A DNA stretch of 64,000 nucleotides, taken from positions 22,815 to 86,814 of the forward strand of contig JABTUA010000004.1 of NCBI GenBank assembly GCA_015075635.1, in the 5' to 3' direction. The DNA is from Polyangiaceae bacterium (GTDB lineage Bacteria; Myxococcota_A; Polyangia; Polyangiales; Polyangiaceae). Under the pieces are notes generated by a model, which had not been told where the DNA came from, searched no databases, and was given only the letters and a program-made list of their open reading frames with translations. How positions within the stretch are numbered: the first letter of the stretch is position 1; each line of letters starts with the position of its first letter. A program made the translations under genes and the position numbers. This document shows, piece by piece, positions 16,473 to 24,934 of the stretch.

Positions 16473-18464
16473 ATGCCGGCTCCGGTTCATCTAGCCGCGG
16501 GCGCCATCGTCCTGTCCGCGACGAGCGGGCTGCCCGTGCTCCTCGACCGCGAGCGGGGCACCCGCGCGGCGCCGGTGCTGGGGGTCGCGGCCGCGGTCTT
16601 CGGCCTCACGGCAGCGGTCTGGGCGCTTGCCAGCGGCGAGAGCCGACTGGTCCTGGAGTGGAGCCTGCCCTTCGGCAGGCTCGGGCTCGGCGTGGACGCC
16701 CTGGCAGCGGCATTCCTCCTGCCGCTGTTCTTCGTGGCCGCGCTGGTCTGGATCTACTCCCACGCCTACTTCGACGGGCCGGAGCAGCGCGAGCAGCGCG
16801 TCACCGTGTTCCCGCTCCTGGGCGTGTGCGTCGCGTCCATTGCCGGCGTCTTCGTGGCCACCGACGGCATCTGCTTCCTGATCGCCTGGGAGGTGATGGC
16901 GCTCTCGGCGATGTTCCTGGTTCTGACCGATCACCGCGCGGAAGGCACGCGCGAAGCCGGGTTCATCTACCTGATGGCGACGCACGCGGGCACGCTGTGT
17001 CTGTTCGGTGCCTTCATCCTGCTCGGCGCGCTGACCGGCGGGAGCGAGCTGTCCGGCGCGCCGACCGGCGCGGCCTCGACGCCGCTCGGAACTGCCGTCT
17101 TCGTGCTCTCGCTCTTGGGGTTCGGGATCAAGTCGGGCCTGATGCCGGGTCACGTCTGGCTGCCCGCAGCGCACGCAGCGGCGCCCACGCCGGTCTCGGC
17201 GCTGATGAGCGGCGTGCTGATCAAGACGGGGATCTACGGCCTGGTGCGTCTCACCAGCCTGTTCCCCGATCCGCCGCTGTGGTGGGGTGCCAGCATCCTC
17301 ACTCTCGGGCTCTTGTCCGCGATCGGCGGCGTCGCTTACGCGCTGGGGCAGCACGACATCAAGCGGCTGCTCGCCTACCACAGCGTGGAGAACATCGGCA
17401 TCATCGCGATGGGGCTGGGCGTGGCGCTGGTGGGGCGAAGCATGGCCCAGCCCGCCTGGGTGGCGCTCGGGATGGCCGCGGCGCTCTTCCACGTGCTGAA
17501 CCACGCGGTCTTCAAGTCCCTGCTGTTCTTCGGGGCCGGCTCGGTGATCCGCGCCACGCACAGCCGCGAGCTGGAGAAGATGGGCGGGCTCCTCCGCGCA
17601 ATGCCCTGGACCGGGGCGGCCTTCCTGGTGGGCGCGGTGGCCATCTCCGGGCTGCCGCCGTTGAACGGCTTCGTCAGCGAGTGGCTGCTCTACCTGGCGC
17701 TGTTCGACACGCTGGGCGCGCCGGGCGAGAGCGCGGCGTGGCTTTGGGGAGCGCTCTCCGCGCCCGGCTTGGCGCTGGTCGGCGCCCTCGCACTGGCCTG
17801 CTTCGTCAAGGCGTTCGGCGGGGTGTTCCTGGGGACGCCCAGGACCGAGGCGGCCGCGCGGGCCCACGAGTCCCCGCGGGCGATGCTCGTCCCGATGCTG
17901 ATCGGAGCGGCGACCTGCGTCGGCCTCGGCATCGCGCCCCAGGCCGTCGTGCCGCTCCTCGATCGAGCCGTTGCGGTCGCGAGCCGCGGGGTCGCCCCGA
18001 ACCTCGGTGATCGCGCGGCGTTCGGCAGCCTCACGGTCTTCGGGCTCGGTTTGGTCGCGCTCTCTCTGCTCCTCGTCGCGCTGGTGCGCCGCCGTGCTCG
18101 CAGCGTGCGCCGCGAGCTGACCTGGGACTGTGGCTACGCCAAGCCGGCGGCCAGCATGCAGTACACCTCGTCGTCGTTCGCGGAGTGGTTGATGCGCCTG
18201 CTCGGGTGGGGACTCCGGCCCGCGCGTCACTCCCCGGGCTTGGCGCTGGACCCCCAACGAGCCCCGCGGTTGGAGCAGCTGTTCCCCGGGGAGGCTCGCT
18301 TCTCGAGCCACGTCGCCGACCTGGTCCTGGAACGCGGGATCGCACCCGGCCTGGCTTGGCTGGTACGCACGGCCAGCCGAGCGCGCTGGCTTCAGCAAGG
18401 CCGAGTCCAGAGCTATCTGCTCTACATCTTCGTCGCGCTCGTCGTCCTGCTCTCTCGGGTGTGA
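16473..18464 (+). CDS. Ehr/Hyf-type membrane subunit, NuoL/HyfB-like antiporter protein
   Basis: This 663-aa protein is the large proton-pumping-type membrane subunit of a complex I-related assembly. It has about 14-16 membrane helices and the antiporter family core: VMALSAMFLVLTD, GIKSGLMPGHVWLPAAHAAAPTPVSALMSGVLIKTG, and YHSVENIGIIAMGLG. These carry the conserved lysines and histidine of the proton channel. After the core there is a soluble C-terminal stretch with CGYAKPAASMQY, as in HyfB/HycC. It is the first of six subunit genes that are separated by only a few bases or overlap. It probably couples electron transfer in the peripheral subunits to ion movement. Confidence 0.85.
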   Translation: MPAPVHLAAGAIVLSATSGLPVLLDRERGTRAAPVLGVAAAVFGLTAAVWALASGESRLVLEWSLPFGRLGLGVDALAAAFLLPLFFVAALVWIYSHAYFDGPEQREQRVTVFPLLGVCVASIAGVFVATDGICFLIAWEVMALSAMFLVLTDHRAEGTREAGFIYLMATHAGTLCLFGAFILLGALTGGSELSGAPTGAASTPLGTAVFVLSLLGFGIKSGLMPGHVWLPAAHAAAPTPVSALMSGVLIKTGIYGLVRLTSLFPDPPLWWGASILTLGLLSAIGGVAYALGQHDIKRLLAYHSVENIGIIAMGLGVALVGRSMAQPAWVALGMAAALFHVLNHAVFKSLLFFGAGSVIRATHSRELEKMGGLLRAMPWTGAAFLVGAVAISGLPPLNGFVSEWLLYLALFDTLGAPGESAAWLWGALSAPGLALVGALALACFVKAFGGVFLGTPRTEAAARAHESPRAMLVPMLIGAATCVGLGIAPQAVVPLLDRAVAVASRGVAPNLGDRAAFGSLTVFGLGLVALSLLLVALVRRRARSVRRELTWDCGYAKPAASMQYTSSSFAEWLMRLLGWGLRPARHSPGLALDPQRAPRLEQLFPGEARFSSHVADLVLERGIAPGLAWLVRTASRARWLQQGRVQSYLLYIFVALVVLLSRV

Positions 18465-18467
18465 CCG

Positions 18468-19388
18468 ATGCAGCGAGCGCTCGACATCATCCTGCATCTG
18501 AGCCTGCTGCTCGTGCTGCCTCCGCTGCTCTTGGGCGTCGTGAATCGAACCAAGGCCCTGTGGTCGGGGCGTCGCGGACAACCCCTGCTCCAGCTCTACT
18601 ACGACCTGGCGAAGCTCAGCCGGAAGGGTCTGGTGCTGGGCTCGGTGACCACGCCGGTGTTCTGGCTCGGCCCCATCCTGAGCGTGGCGACCGTGGTCCT
18701 GGCGGCGCTGCTCCTCCCCTTCGGACAGCACGCGCCGGTCGTGTCGTTCTCCGGCGATCTGATCTTGTTCTGCTACCTGCTCGCGCTCGCGCGCTTCTTC
18801 GTGGCCGCGGCGGCGCTCGACACCGGCTCGGCCTTCGAGGGCATGGGCGCGGCGCGGGAGGTCACGCTGGCGAGCCTGGCCGAGCCGGCGCTGTTCTTCG
18901 GCCTGCTGGTCCTGGCCAAGACCAGCGGCGGGCGCTCGCTCCAGGCGCTCCTCTCCGACCCCTGGGCGGGCATCGACGTGAGGGGCACGAGCGCGGCCCT
19001 GGTGCTGATCGCGGCCAGCTGGCTGGTCGTGCTCCTGGCCGAGACGTGCCGGGTGCCCTTCGACGACCCGAACACCCACCTCGAGCTCACGATGATCCAC
19101 GAGGTCATGGTGCTCGACCACAGCGGCCCGCTCTTCTGCCTGGTTCAGTACGGCGCGGCGCTGAAGCTGTTCGTGCTGTCGGCGCTGCTCACGCGGCTGG
19201 TGGCGCCCGTCACCGTGCACCACGCGCTCGGCGACTGGGCGCTGTTCGCCGTCGTCGTGCTGGCGTTCGGCGTGGTGGTGGGGACCATCGAGTCCGTCGC
19301 GGCTCGGCTGCGGCTGGTGCGCGTCCCGCAGCTCCTGGTCTCGGCCTGCCTGCTCTCGGCCTTCGGCTTGATCTTGGTGGCGAGGTGA
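18468..19388 (+). CDS. Ehr/Hyf-type membrane subunit, NuoH/HyfC-like
   Basis: This 306-aa NuoH-family protein anchors the peripheral arm to the membrane. Family features are the cytoplasmic loop QPLLQLYYDLAKLSRKG near residue 40 and the signature AETCRVPFDDPNTHLELTMIHEVM with its cluster of acidic residues, plus about eight membrane helices. The length is close to HyfC/HycD (about 310 aa). The ATG at 18468 follows the HyfB-like stop by 3 bases, so translation is probably coupled. It works with the large and small peripheral subunits at 21462 and 22984. Confidence 0.88.
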   Translation: MQRALDIILHLSLLLVLPPLLLGVVNRTKALWSGRRGQPLLQLYYDLAKLSRKGLVLGSVTTPVFWLGPILSVATVVLAALLLPFGQHAPVVSFSGDLILFCYLLALARFFVAAAALDTGSAFEGMGAAREVTLASLAEPALFFGLLVLAKTSGGRSLQALLSDPWAGIDVRGTSAALVLIAASWLVVLLAETCRVPFDDPNTHLELTMIHEVMVLDHSGPLFCLVQYGAALKLFVLSALLTRLVAPVTVHHALGDWALFAVVVLAFGVVVGTIESVAARLRLVRVPQLLVSACLLSAFGLILVAR

Positions 19389-19389
19389 G

Positions 19390-20031
19390 ATGAACCCCAG
19401 CGTCGATGTCATCCTGACGGCGGTCGTGCTGCTCAACTTCGTGGTGCTCGGCACCACGCGCATCCACATCGCCATCCGGGCGTCGGCGGCGCAGGGCCTG
19501 GTGCTCAGCCTGTTGCCCGTGCTCTCCGGGCACGGCGAGGGCTGGCGCATGGTCAGCCTGGCGCTCGGCGCCGCGGCCCTGAAGGGCGTCTTGATTCCGT
19601 GGCTCCTGCTCAAGGCGCTGCGCGACGTCGCGATCCGGCGCGAGGTCGAGCCTTATGTGAGCTTCGTCACGTCGCTGGTCTTGTGCGCGGTCGGAACCGC
19701 GGCCGCGCTCTTGTTCGCCGGCCGGCTGCCCCTGGCCCCGGAGCACCAGGGCACGCTGATCGTGCCGACGGCGCTCGCCACGCTCTGGGCCGGGTTCCTC
19801 GGCGTCTCGACGCGGAGGAAAGCCGTGACCCAGGTGGTCGGTTACCTGGTGCTCGAGAACGGCATCTTCGTCTTCGGTCAGCTCTTGATCGGCGCGATGC
19901 CGTTCCTGGTGGAGGCCGGAGCGCTGCTCGATCTGTTGGCGGCGGTCTTCGTCATGGGCATCGTCGTCAACCACATCCAACGCGAGTTCTCCTCCGTCGA
20001 CATCGCGAGCCTGTCTCGGCTGAAGGAGTGA
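19390..20031 (+). CDS. Ehr/Hyf-type membrane subunit, HyfE-like (NuoK-related)
   Basis: This 213-aa protein has about six to seven membrane helices and the size of HyfE. Its N-terminal half resembles NuoK (helix LTAVVLLNFVVLGTTRI), and later helices include GYLVLENGIFVFGQLL, where the Glu in a membrane helix matches the conserved acidic residue of the family. It starts 1 base after the NuoH-like gene's stop. It is expected to form part of the proton path between the NuoH-like and antiporter-like subunits. Confidence 0.8.
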   Translation: MNPSVDVILTAVVLLNFVVLGTTRIHIAIRASAAQGLVLSLLPVLSGHGEGWRMVSLALGAAALKGVLIPWLLLKALRDVAIRREVEPYVSFVTSLVLCAVGTAAALLFAGRLPLAPEHQGTLIVPTALATLWAGFLGVSTRRKAVTQVVGYLVLENGIFVFGQLLIGAMPFLVEAGALLDLLAAVFVMGIVVNHIQREFSSVDIASLSRLKE

Positions 20032-20034
20032 CGG

Positions 20035-21465
20035 ATGGCCCTGGCGATCCTCGCAGTCCCCTTGCTCGGCGCGCTCTCGGCCTTGCTGCTCAGGAAGCAG
20101 AGCCGCGTTCGGGCGCTGCTCCTTCCAACCACGGCCCTCACGCACCTGGTGCTCACACTGCTGGCCATCTTCAGACCGGACCAGGTCGCGATCTCCGGCT
20201 GGCTGGCGCTGGACGCGCCGGGTCGCTTCTTCCTGCTCGTCACCAGCGTGATCTTCGTGCTCGGCACCGCGTATTCGGTGACCTATCTGGGGCTCCATCC
20301 CGAGCGCGACAACCGCGTGTTCTGCGTGACGACGCTGATCATGCTGGCGGCGCTGTCGGCCGTGGCGATGGCCGCGCACCTGGGGCTGCTCTGGGTCGCC
20401 ATCGAGGCGTCCACCCTCGCGGCGGCGCCGCTGGTTTATTTCAACAAGAACCCCGCCTCGATCGAGGCGACCTGGAAGTACCTGATGGTCGGCTCGGTGG
20501 GCATCGCCCTGGCGCTGCTCGGCTCGCTCTTCCTGGGATACGCCGCGCTCGCCGGCACCGGCCAGACCTCGCTGGACCTAGGGCGTTTGGCCGATGAGGC
20601 GCCGCGCTTCTCGCGCCCCTGGCTGCGCGCCGCGTTCGTGGTGTTGCTGGTGGGCTACGGCACGAAGATGGGGCTCGCCCCGATGCACACCTGGAAGCCC
20701 GACGCCTACGGCGAGGCGCCGGGGGCGGTGGGGGCGTTGTTGGCCGGTGCGATGACGAACGCCGCGTTCCTGGCGCTCCTGCGCGTGTATCGCATCGTGG
20801 ACGCCGGCGGAGAGGGCGAGTTCGCCCGACAGCTCCTGGTCACCATGGGCCTCGTGTCCATGGGATGGGCCGCGGTGTTCCTGGTTCGTCAGCCGGACTT
20901 CAAGCGCATGCTCGGCTACTCCAGCGTCGAGCACATGGGCATCCTGGTCCTGGGCGTCGGCATCGGCGGCGCCGGCACCAGCGCGGCGTTGCTCCACAGC
21001 GCGAACAACGGGCTGGCGAAGGTGGTGATGTTCCTGGCGGCGGCGAACATCCACCGCGCGTTCGGCTCCAAGCGCGTCGAAGATCTGCCCGGGGCCATCC
21101 GGCACCTGCCGGTGAGCGCCGTGCTGTTCGTCTTGGGTTTCCTGGCCGCCACCGGCGCACCGCCCTTCGGTCCGTTCGTGAGCCTGTTCGGCGTGGCCCG
21201 TGCCAGCCTCGGTGGCGGCCGCTGGTTCGTGGGCAGCGCGTTCCTGCTCCTGCTCGCGGCCGTGTTCGCGGGCATGGCGGCCACCGTGCTCGACGTCGCC
21301 TACCGCGCGAGCTCGGAGCGCACGCCGCGCTTCCGCGATCGAGCCGGGACCACCTTGGCCCCTGCGCTGGCGCTGGGGCTGCTCGTCGTGCTCGGGGTGG
21401 CGCTGCCGCGGCCGTTCTCGGAGCTGATCGGAGCCGCGTCGCGCGCGCTCACGGGTGCGGGATGA
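20035..21465 (+). CDS. Ehr/Hyf-type membrane subunit, HyfF/NuoN-like antiporter protein
   Basis: This 476-aa protein is the second antiporter-type subunit, with about 14 membrane helices. Conserved segments are WVAIEASTLAAAPLVYF with the channel glutamate, GYGTKMGLAPMHTWKPDAYGEAPGAVGALLAG with the channel lysine, and YSSVEHMGILVLGVG. The length and motifs match HyfF/HyfB-type proteins of group 4 hydrogenase and related complexes. The stop overlaps the start of the large subunit gene by 4 bp (ATGA). Confidence 0.86.
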   Translation: MALAILAVPLLGALSALLLRKQSRVRALLLPTTALTHLVLTLLAIFRPDQVAISGWLALDAPGRFFLLVTSVIFVLGTAYSVTYLGLHPERDNRVFCVTTLIMLAALSAVAMAAHLGLLWVAIEASTLAAAPLVYFNKNPASIEATWKYLMVGSVGIALALLGSLFLGYAALAGTGQTSLDLGRLADEAPRFSRPWLRAAFVVLLVGYGTKMGLAPMHTWKPDAYGEAPGAVGALLAGAMTNAAFLALLRVYRIVDAGGEGEFARQLLVTMGLVSMGWAAVFLVRQPDFKRMLGYSSVEHMGILVLGVGIGGAGTSAALLHSANNGLAKVVMFLAAANIHRAFGSKRVEDLPGAIRHLPVSAVLFVLGFLAATGAPPFGPFVSLFGVARASLGGGRWFVGSAFLLLLAAVFAGMAATVLDVAYRASSERTPRFRDRAGTTLAPALALGLLVVLGVALPRPFSELIGAASRALTGAG

Positions 21466-22964
21466 GCGCGAAGCGAGCCAGGAATGCCGCCTCGGTGGCG
21501 CTCGCGGAGATCCCTCGAGTGCCGTTCCAGGAGCTGGCGGCCGAGCTGACGGCCTCCGGGGCCAGGCTCGCGAGCCTCTTCGGAGCGCAGACGGGCGAAG
21601 GACTGGAGCTCTACGCCGTGATCGCTCACGACGACGACGCCGAGCTCGGGCTGGTCCGCGCGCCGCTCCCGGACAGGTACCCCGCGCTCACGTTGGCCTG
21701 CCCCGAGGCGCACTGGTTCGAGCGCGAGCTCGCAGAGCAGTGGGGCGTCGTGCCGGTCGGGCACCCGTTCCTCAAGCCGATCCGCTTCCATCGCTCGTTC
21801 CGTCCGGGTCACGACGCTTGGGGACGCGATCCCGCCGAACCCATCGTGCCCGGCGACGCCGACTTCTACCGAGTGGCGGGCGACGAGGTGCATGAGGTCG
21901 CGGTCGGGCCCGTGCACGCGGGCGTGATCGAGCCAGGGCACTTCCGCCTCCAGTGCCACGGAGAGCAGGTGCTGCACCTCGAGATCTCCCTCGGCTACCA
22001 GCACCGCGGCGTGGAGCGCGCCGCCCTGGGCGGCCCCCACCGCCTGACGCTGGCCCAGATGGAGACAATCGCCGGCGACACGACCGTCGGTCACACGACG
22101 GCCTACTGCCAGGCGCTGGAGGCGCTGGCGCGCGTCGCCGTACCACCGCGCGCCCAGGTCGTGCGTGCCATCGGGCTCGAGCTCGAGCGCTTGGCCAATC
22201 ACACCGGCGATCTGGGAGCGCTGGCCGGGGACGTGGCCTACCAGCCCACGGCGGCGTTCTGCGGGCGGCTCCGCGGCGACTTCCTGAACATGACCGCGCT
22301 CATCGCGGGCAGCCGCTTCGGCCGCGGTCTGATCCGCCCCGGTGGAGTGGGGTTCGATCTGGACGACGAGCTGGTGAGCGAGCTCCGCCGCCGCCTCGAC
22401 GCCGCGGAGCGGGACGTGCGCGGCGCCGCCGAGCTCCTGTTCGCGTCCGCCGGCACGCAGGCCCGCTTCGAGGAGACCGGCGTCGTCGGCAAGGCCACCA
22501 TGCGGTCGATCGGCGCGGTGGGCGTCGCAGCGCGGGCCTCGGGCCTGCCGCGGGACGTGCGCCACGACCACCCGAGCGGCGCGTATCGCTTCTTCCAGCT
22601 GCCCGTCGCGACCGCCGAGCGCGGCGACGTCTACTCGCGGGCGTTCGTGCGCTGGCTCGAGATGGAGGACTCCATCGACTTCGTCCGCGACCGCCTCGAC
22701 GATCTGCCGCGGGCCCGACCGTCGGCCCCGGTGACGGAGCTCACCCCGAGCTCGCTGGTGGTGTCGCTGGTCGAAGGCTGGCGCGGCGAGCTCTGCCACG
22801 TCGCGCTCACCGACGAGCGCGGTCGCCTCGCTCGCTACAAGATCACCGACCCCTCGTTCCACAACTGGTTCGCGCTCGCGCTGGCGCTGCGCGATCAGGA
22901 GATCTCGGACTTCCCCCTGTGCAACAAGAGCTTCAACCTCTCCTACGCGGGGCATGATCTATGA
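21462..22964 (+). CDS. Ehr-type large subunit: NuoC-NuoD/HyfG-like protein without Ni-binding cysteines
   Basis: This 500-aa protein has an N-terminal NuoC-like domain (about residues 20-120, with HWFERELAEQWGV) fused to a NuoD/HyfG-type large subunit. In [NiFe] hydrogenases two CxxC pairs hold the metal. Here the first position reads ETIAGDTTVGHTTAY (residues 201-215), with Ala and Thr at the expected cysteines. The C-terminal position reads PLCNKSFNLSYAGHDL, with Ser and Gly there. The fold motifs around them remain (EISLGYQHRGVE, ELERLANHTGDLG). It therefore cannot bind Ni-Fe like a hydrogenase and matches the 'Ehr' hydrogenase-related complexes described in Geobacter and others. The electron partner is unknown. 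Confidence 0.85.
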   Translation: MSAKRARNAASVALAEIPRVPFQELAAELTASGARLASLFGAQTGEGLELYAVIAHDDDAELGLVRAPLPDRYPALTLACPEAHWFERELAEQWGVVPVGHPFLKPIRFHRSFRPGHDAWGRDPAEPIVPGDADFYRVAGDEVHEVAVGPVHAGVIEPGHFRLQCHGEQVLHLEISLGYQHRGVERAALGGPHRLTLAQMETIAGDTTVGHTTAYCQALEALARVAVPPRAQVVRAIGLELERLANHTGDLGALAGDVAYQPTAAFCGRLRGDFLNMTALIAGSRFGRGLIRPGGVGFDLDDELVSELRRRLDAAERDVRGAAELLFASAGTQARFEETGVVGKATMRSIGAVGVAARASGLPRDVRHDHPSGAYRFFQLPVATAERGDVYSRAFVRWLEMEDSIDFVRDRLDDLPRARPSAPVTELTPSSLVVSLVEGWRGELCHVALTDERGRLARYKITDPSFHNWFALALALRDQEISDFPLCNKSFNLSYAGHDL

Positions 22965-22983
22965 GCCAGGAGGAACGCTAGTC

Positions 22984-23748
22984 GTGCTCAAGGCGCTGCT
23001 CGCCCGTGCTCGTCAGGGGCACCGGACCCTGAAGTACCCGGCTGGTCCGCCCGTGGAGCAGCCGGCGCGCTTCCGCGGCCTGCCGGTGCTCGACCAGACG
23101 AAGTGCCCCGAAGGCTGCGAGGCGTGCATCGACTCTTGCCCGACGGTCGCCATCGCGCGAGGCGAAGAGCTCACGCTGGATCTCGGTCGCTGCCTGCTCT
23201 GCACGGAGTGTACGCGGGCGTGCCCGACCGGGGCCATCGAGCTGACCAAGGACGCGCGCCTTGCGGTGCGACGGCGCGAGCACCTCCGGCTCCGCTCGGG
23301 CGCCGAGCTCGAGCGAGCGCACGCGCTCGAGGGGGAGCTCATGCAGCTCTTCGGCCGCTCGCTCAAGCTCCGCCAGGTCAGCGCGGGCGGCTGCAATGCC
23401 TGTGAGGCCGACTGCAACGTGCTCGGCACCGTCGTCTGGGACATGGGCCGCTTCGGCATCCAGTTCGTCGCCTCGCCGCGCCACGCCGACGGCCTGCTCA
23501 TCACCGGTCCGGTCACCGAGAACATGCGCCTGGCGCTCCAGAAGACCTACGCCGCGCTCCCGGATCCGAAGCTGGTCATCGCCGTGGGCGCCTGCGCCAT
23601 CAGCGGCGGCCCGTTCCTGGAGAGCGACGCGCAGCACGGCGGCGCGGACGGCACGGTGCCCGTGGACCTTTACGTGCCGGGCTGCCCGCCGCACCCGCTC
23701 ACCATCTTGGACGGGCTCCTGCGCCTGCTCGGTCGCGTCCAGAGCTGA
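22984..23748 (+). CDS. Ehr-type small subunit: 2x[4Fe-4S] ferredoxin fused to NuoB/HyfI-like domain
   Basis: This 254-aa protein carries electrons through three predicted Fe-S clusters. The ferredoxin part is at about residues 30-80, with CPEGCEACIDSCP and CLLCTECTRACP. The C-terminal NuoB/HyfI-like domain has the proximal-cluster cysteines (CNACEADC, GACAISGG, GCPPHP). In Escherichia coli Hyf/Hyc these two domains are separate proteins; here they are fused. The GTG at 22984 is preferred over the ATG at 22954 because an AGGAGGA site lies 9 bases before it and the extra ten residues would overlap the large-subunit gene. It is the last gene of the operon. Confidence 0.85.
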   Translation: MLKALLARARQGHRTLKYPAGPPVEQPARFRGLPVLDQTKCPEGCEACIDSCPTVAIARGEELTLDLGRCLLCTECTRACPTGAIELTKDARLAVRRREHLRLRSGAELERAHALEGELMQLFGRSLKLRQVSAGGCNACEADCNVLGTVVWDMGRFGIQFVASPRHADGLLITGPVTENMRLALQKTYAALPDPKLVIAVGACAISGGPFLESDAQHGGADGTVPVDLYVPGCPPHPLTILDGLLRLLGRVQS

Positions 23749-23835
23749 GCATTTCGCGCAACTGTCGCGTCCTGAAGCGACCTCAGCGCCGGATGTGCGC
23801 TTTCTATGCGCGAGTTGAGGCCTCGAGCAGGGAAC

Positions 23836-23850
23836 GGCCATTGCATGGCC
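23836..23850. promoter_or_regulatory. Perfect inverted repeat upstream of the di-heme lipoprotein gene
   Basis: GGCCAT-TGC-ATGGCC is a perfect 6-bp inverted repeat with a 3-base spacer, 31 bases before the ATG at 23882. It may be an operator for a dimeric regulator; no regulator can be named, and a chance GC-rich palindrome is possible. Confidence 0.3.
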
Positions 23851-23881
23851 ATCGACCCGGGTGGGAGAAGGAGTGGATGAC

Positions 23882-24910
23882 ATGAAGACATATTCGAGCA
23901 CGCTTGCGCTTTGCCTCGTCGGCGCGGCCTTCCTGGGTTGCAGCGGTGAAGACGGCGCCGCCGGGGCAAAAGGAGCACAGGGAGATCCGGGCGCGCAGGG
24001 CAACCCTGGAGCGAAAGGCGACCCCGGGGATCCGGGCGATCCGGGTGCCCAGGGCGATCCGGGCGCCAAGGGCGATCCCGGGGATCCAGGCGCCACGGGC
24101 GATGCCGGCCAGGATTGGCCGGGACCCGCGCCCGCGGCCTACACAGCCGCAGACGGGATCAAGGGCGGAGCGGCCTTCTCCGAGTGGTTCGGCACGAACG
24201 GCGCCGGCAAGGGCACCCTCGCCCAGTACAGCCTCACCGTCGGTTCCGAGTTCGTGCGCTGCAAGTCCTGTCACGGTTGGGACGGCCTCGGGAACGCAGG
24301 CTCGTACGCGAACCGAACCGGTCTCAGCACCGGCACGGCGACCCGCCCCGACGTCTCCGACGTGAACCTGCGCGTCACCGTGGCCACGAACACCTATCAA
24401 GAGCTGTACGACCTGATCGAGGCCAGCTGGGGTCGCCCCATGAACCTGGGCAGCGACAATCGTCACCCGGACTTCTCCACGTTCCTCGACGCGGGGCAGA
24501 TCTGGAACATCGTGAAATTCATGCGTGAAGAGTGGGTGGAGCCGAACGCGCTCTACGACTTGCAGGTCTCTGGCCCGCCGATGCACTACGAAATGGTGGC
24601 TGGCGTGTGGACCCTGATGAAGCCGACCCTCACCTTCAGCAACATCGGCAAGGACGGCGACGCGGTCGCCGGCAAGACCCTGTACGGCACGAAGTGCCAG
24701 AACTGCCACGGCGCCACCGGCGCGACCGTGACGCTGGAGAGCGGCACGATGACGTTGGGACAGTTCGTGCGCGCCAAGCCTCACGAGGCGTGGTTCAAGA
24801 TCAAGTTCGGCCAGGGCACCGCCATGGCTCCCGGCGACGTCAAGGCGACGTCTGACCTCAAGAACTTGTACAAGGCCCTGGCCAACACGACGGACTTCCC
24901 CGACAAGTGA
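23882..24910 (+). CDS. Di-heme c-type cytochrome lipoprotein with collagen-like repeat
   Basis: This 342-aa protein has a lipobox (FLGCSG, Cys at about residue 20) followed directly by about 18 Gly-X-Y triplets (about residues 24-78) rich in GDPG, GAKGDPG and GAQG. A catalytic or electron-carrying part comes next, with two heme c sites: CKSCH in the first domain and CQNCH in the second. Each is followed by cytochrome-like helices and possible distal Met ligands (GTAMAPGDV near the end). It is likely anchored in the outer or inner membrane facing the periplasm or surface, and the collagen-like stretch could act as a stiff stalk. It lies just downstream of the Ehr complex, but its own leader and palindrome suggest separate transcription. 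Confidence 0.75.
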   Translation: MKTYSSTLALCLVGAAFLGCSGEDGAAGAKGAQGDPGAQGNPGAKGDPGDPGDPGAQGDPGAKGDPGDPGATGDAGQDWPGPAPAAYTAADGIKGGAAFSEWFGTNGAGKGTLAQYSLTVGSEFVRCKSCHGWDGLGNAGSYANRTGLSTGTATRPDVSDVNLRVTVATNTYQELYDLIEASWGRPMNLGSDNRHPDFSTFLDAGQIWNIVKFMREEWVEPNALYDLQVSGPPMHYEMVAGVWTLMKPTLTFSNIGKDGDAVAGKTLYGTKCQNCHGATGATVTLESGTMTLGQFVRAKPHEAWFKIKFGQGTAMAPGDVKATSDLKNLYKALANTTDFPDK

Positions 24911-24934
24911 AGACCGGCGGAGCCGAGTGCGTGG

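Noticed and set aside
16491..19613. Minus-strand open frame of 1040 codons across the Ehr membrane genes
   Set aside because: Rich in Arg/Gln/His/Glu as expected from the complement of GC-rich membrane protein codons; no domain is recognisable and the plus strand encodes known subunits.
21462..22964. Annotation as a functional [NiFe] hydrogenase large subunit
   Set aside because: All four Ni-binding cysteine positions are replaced, so a hydrogenase function cannot be supported.
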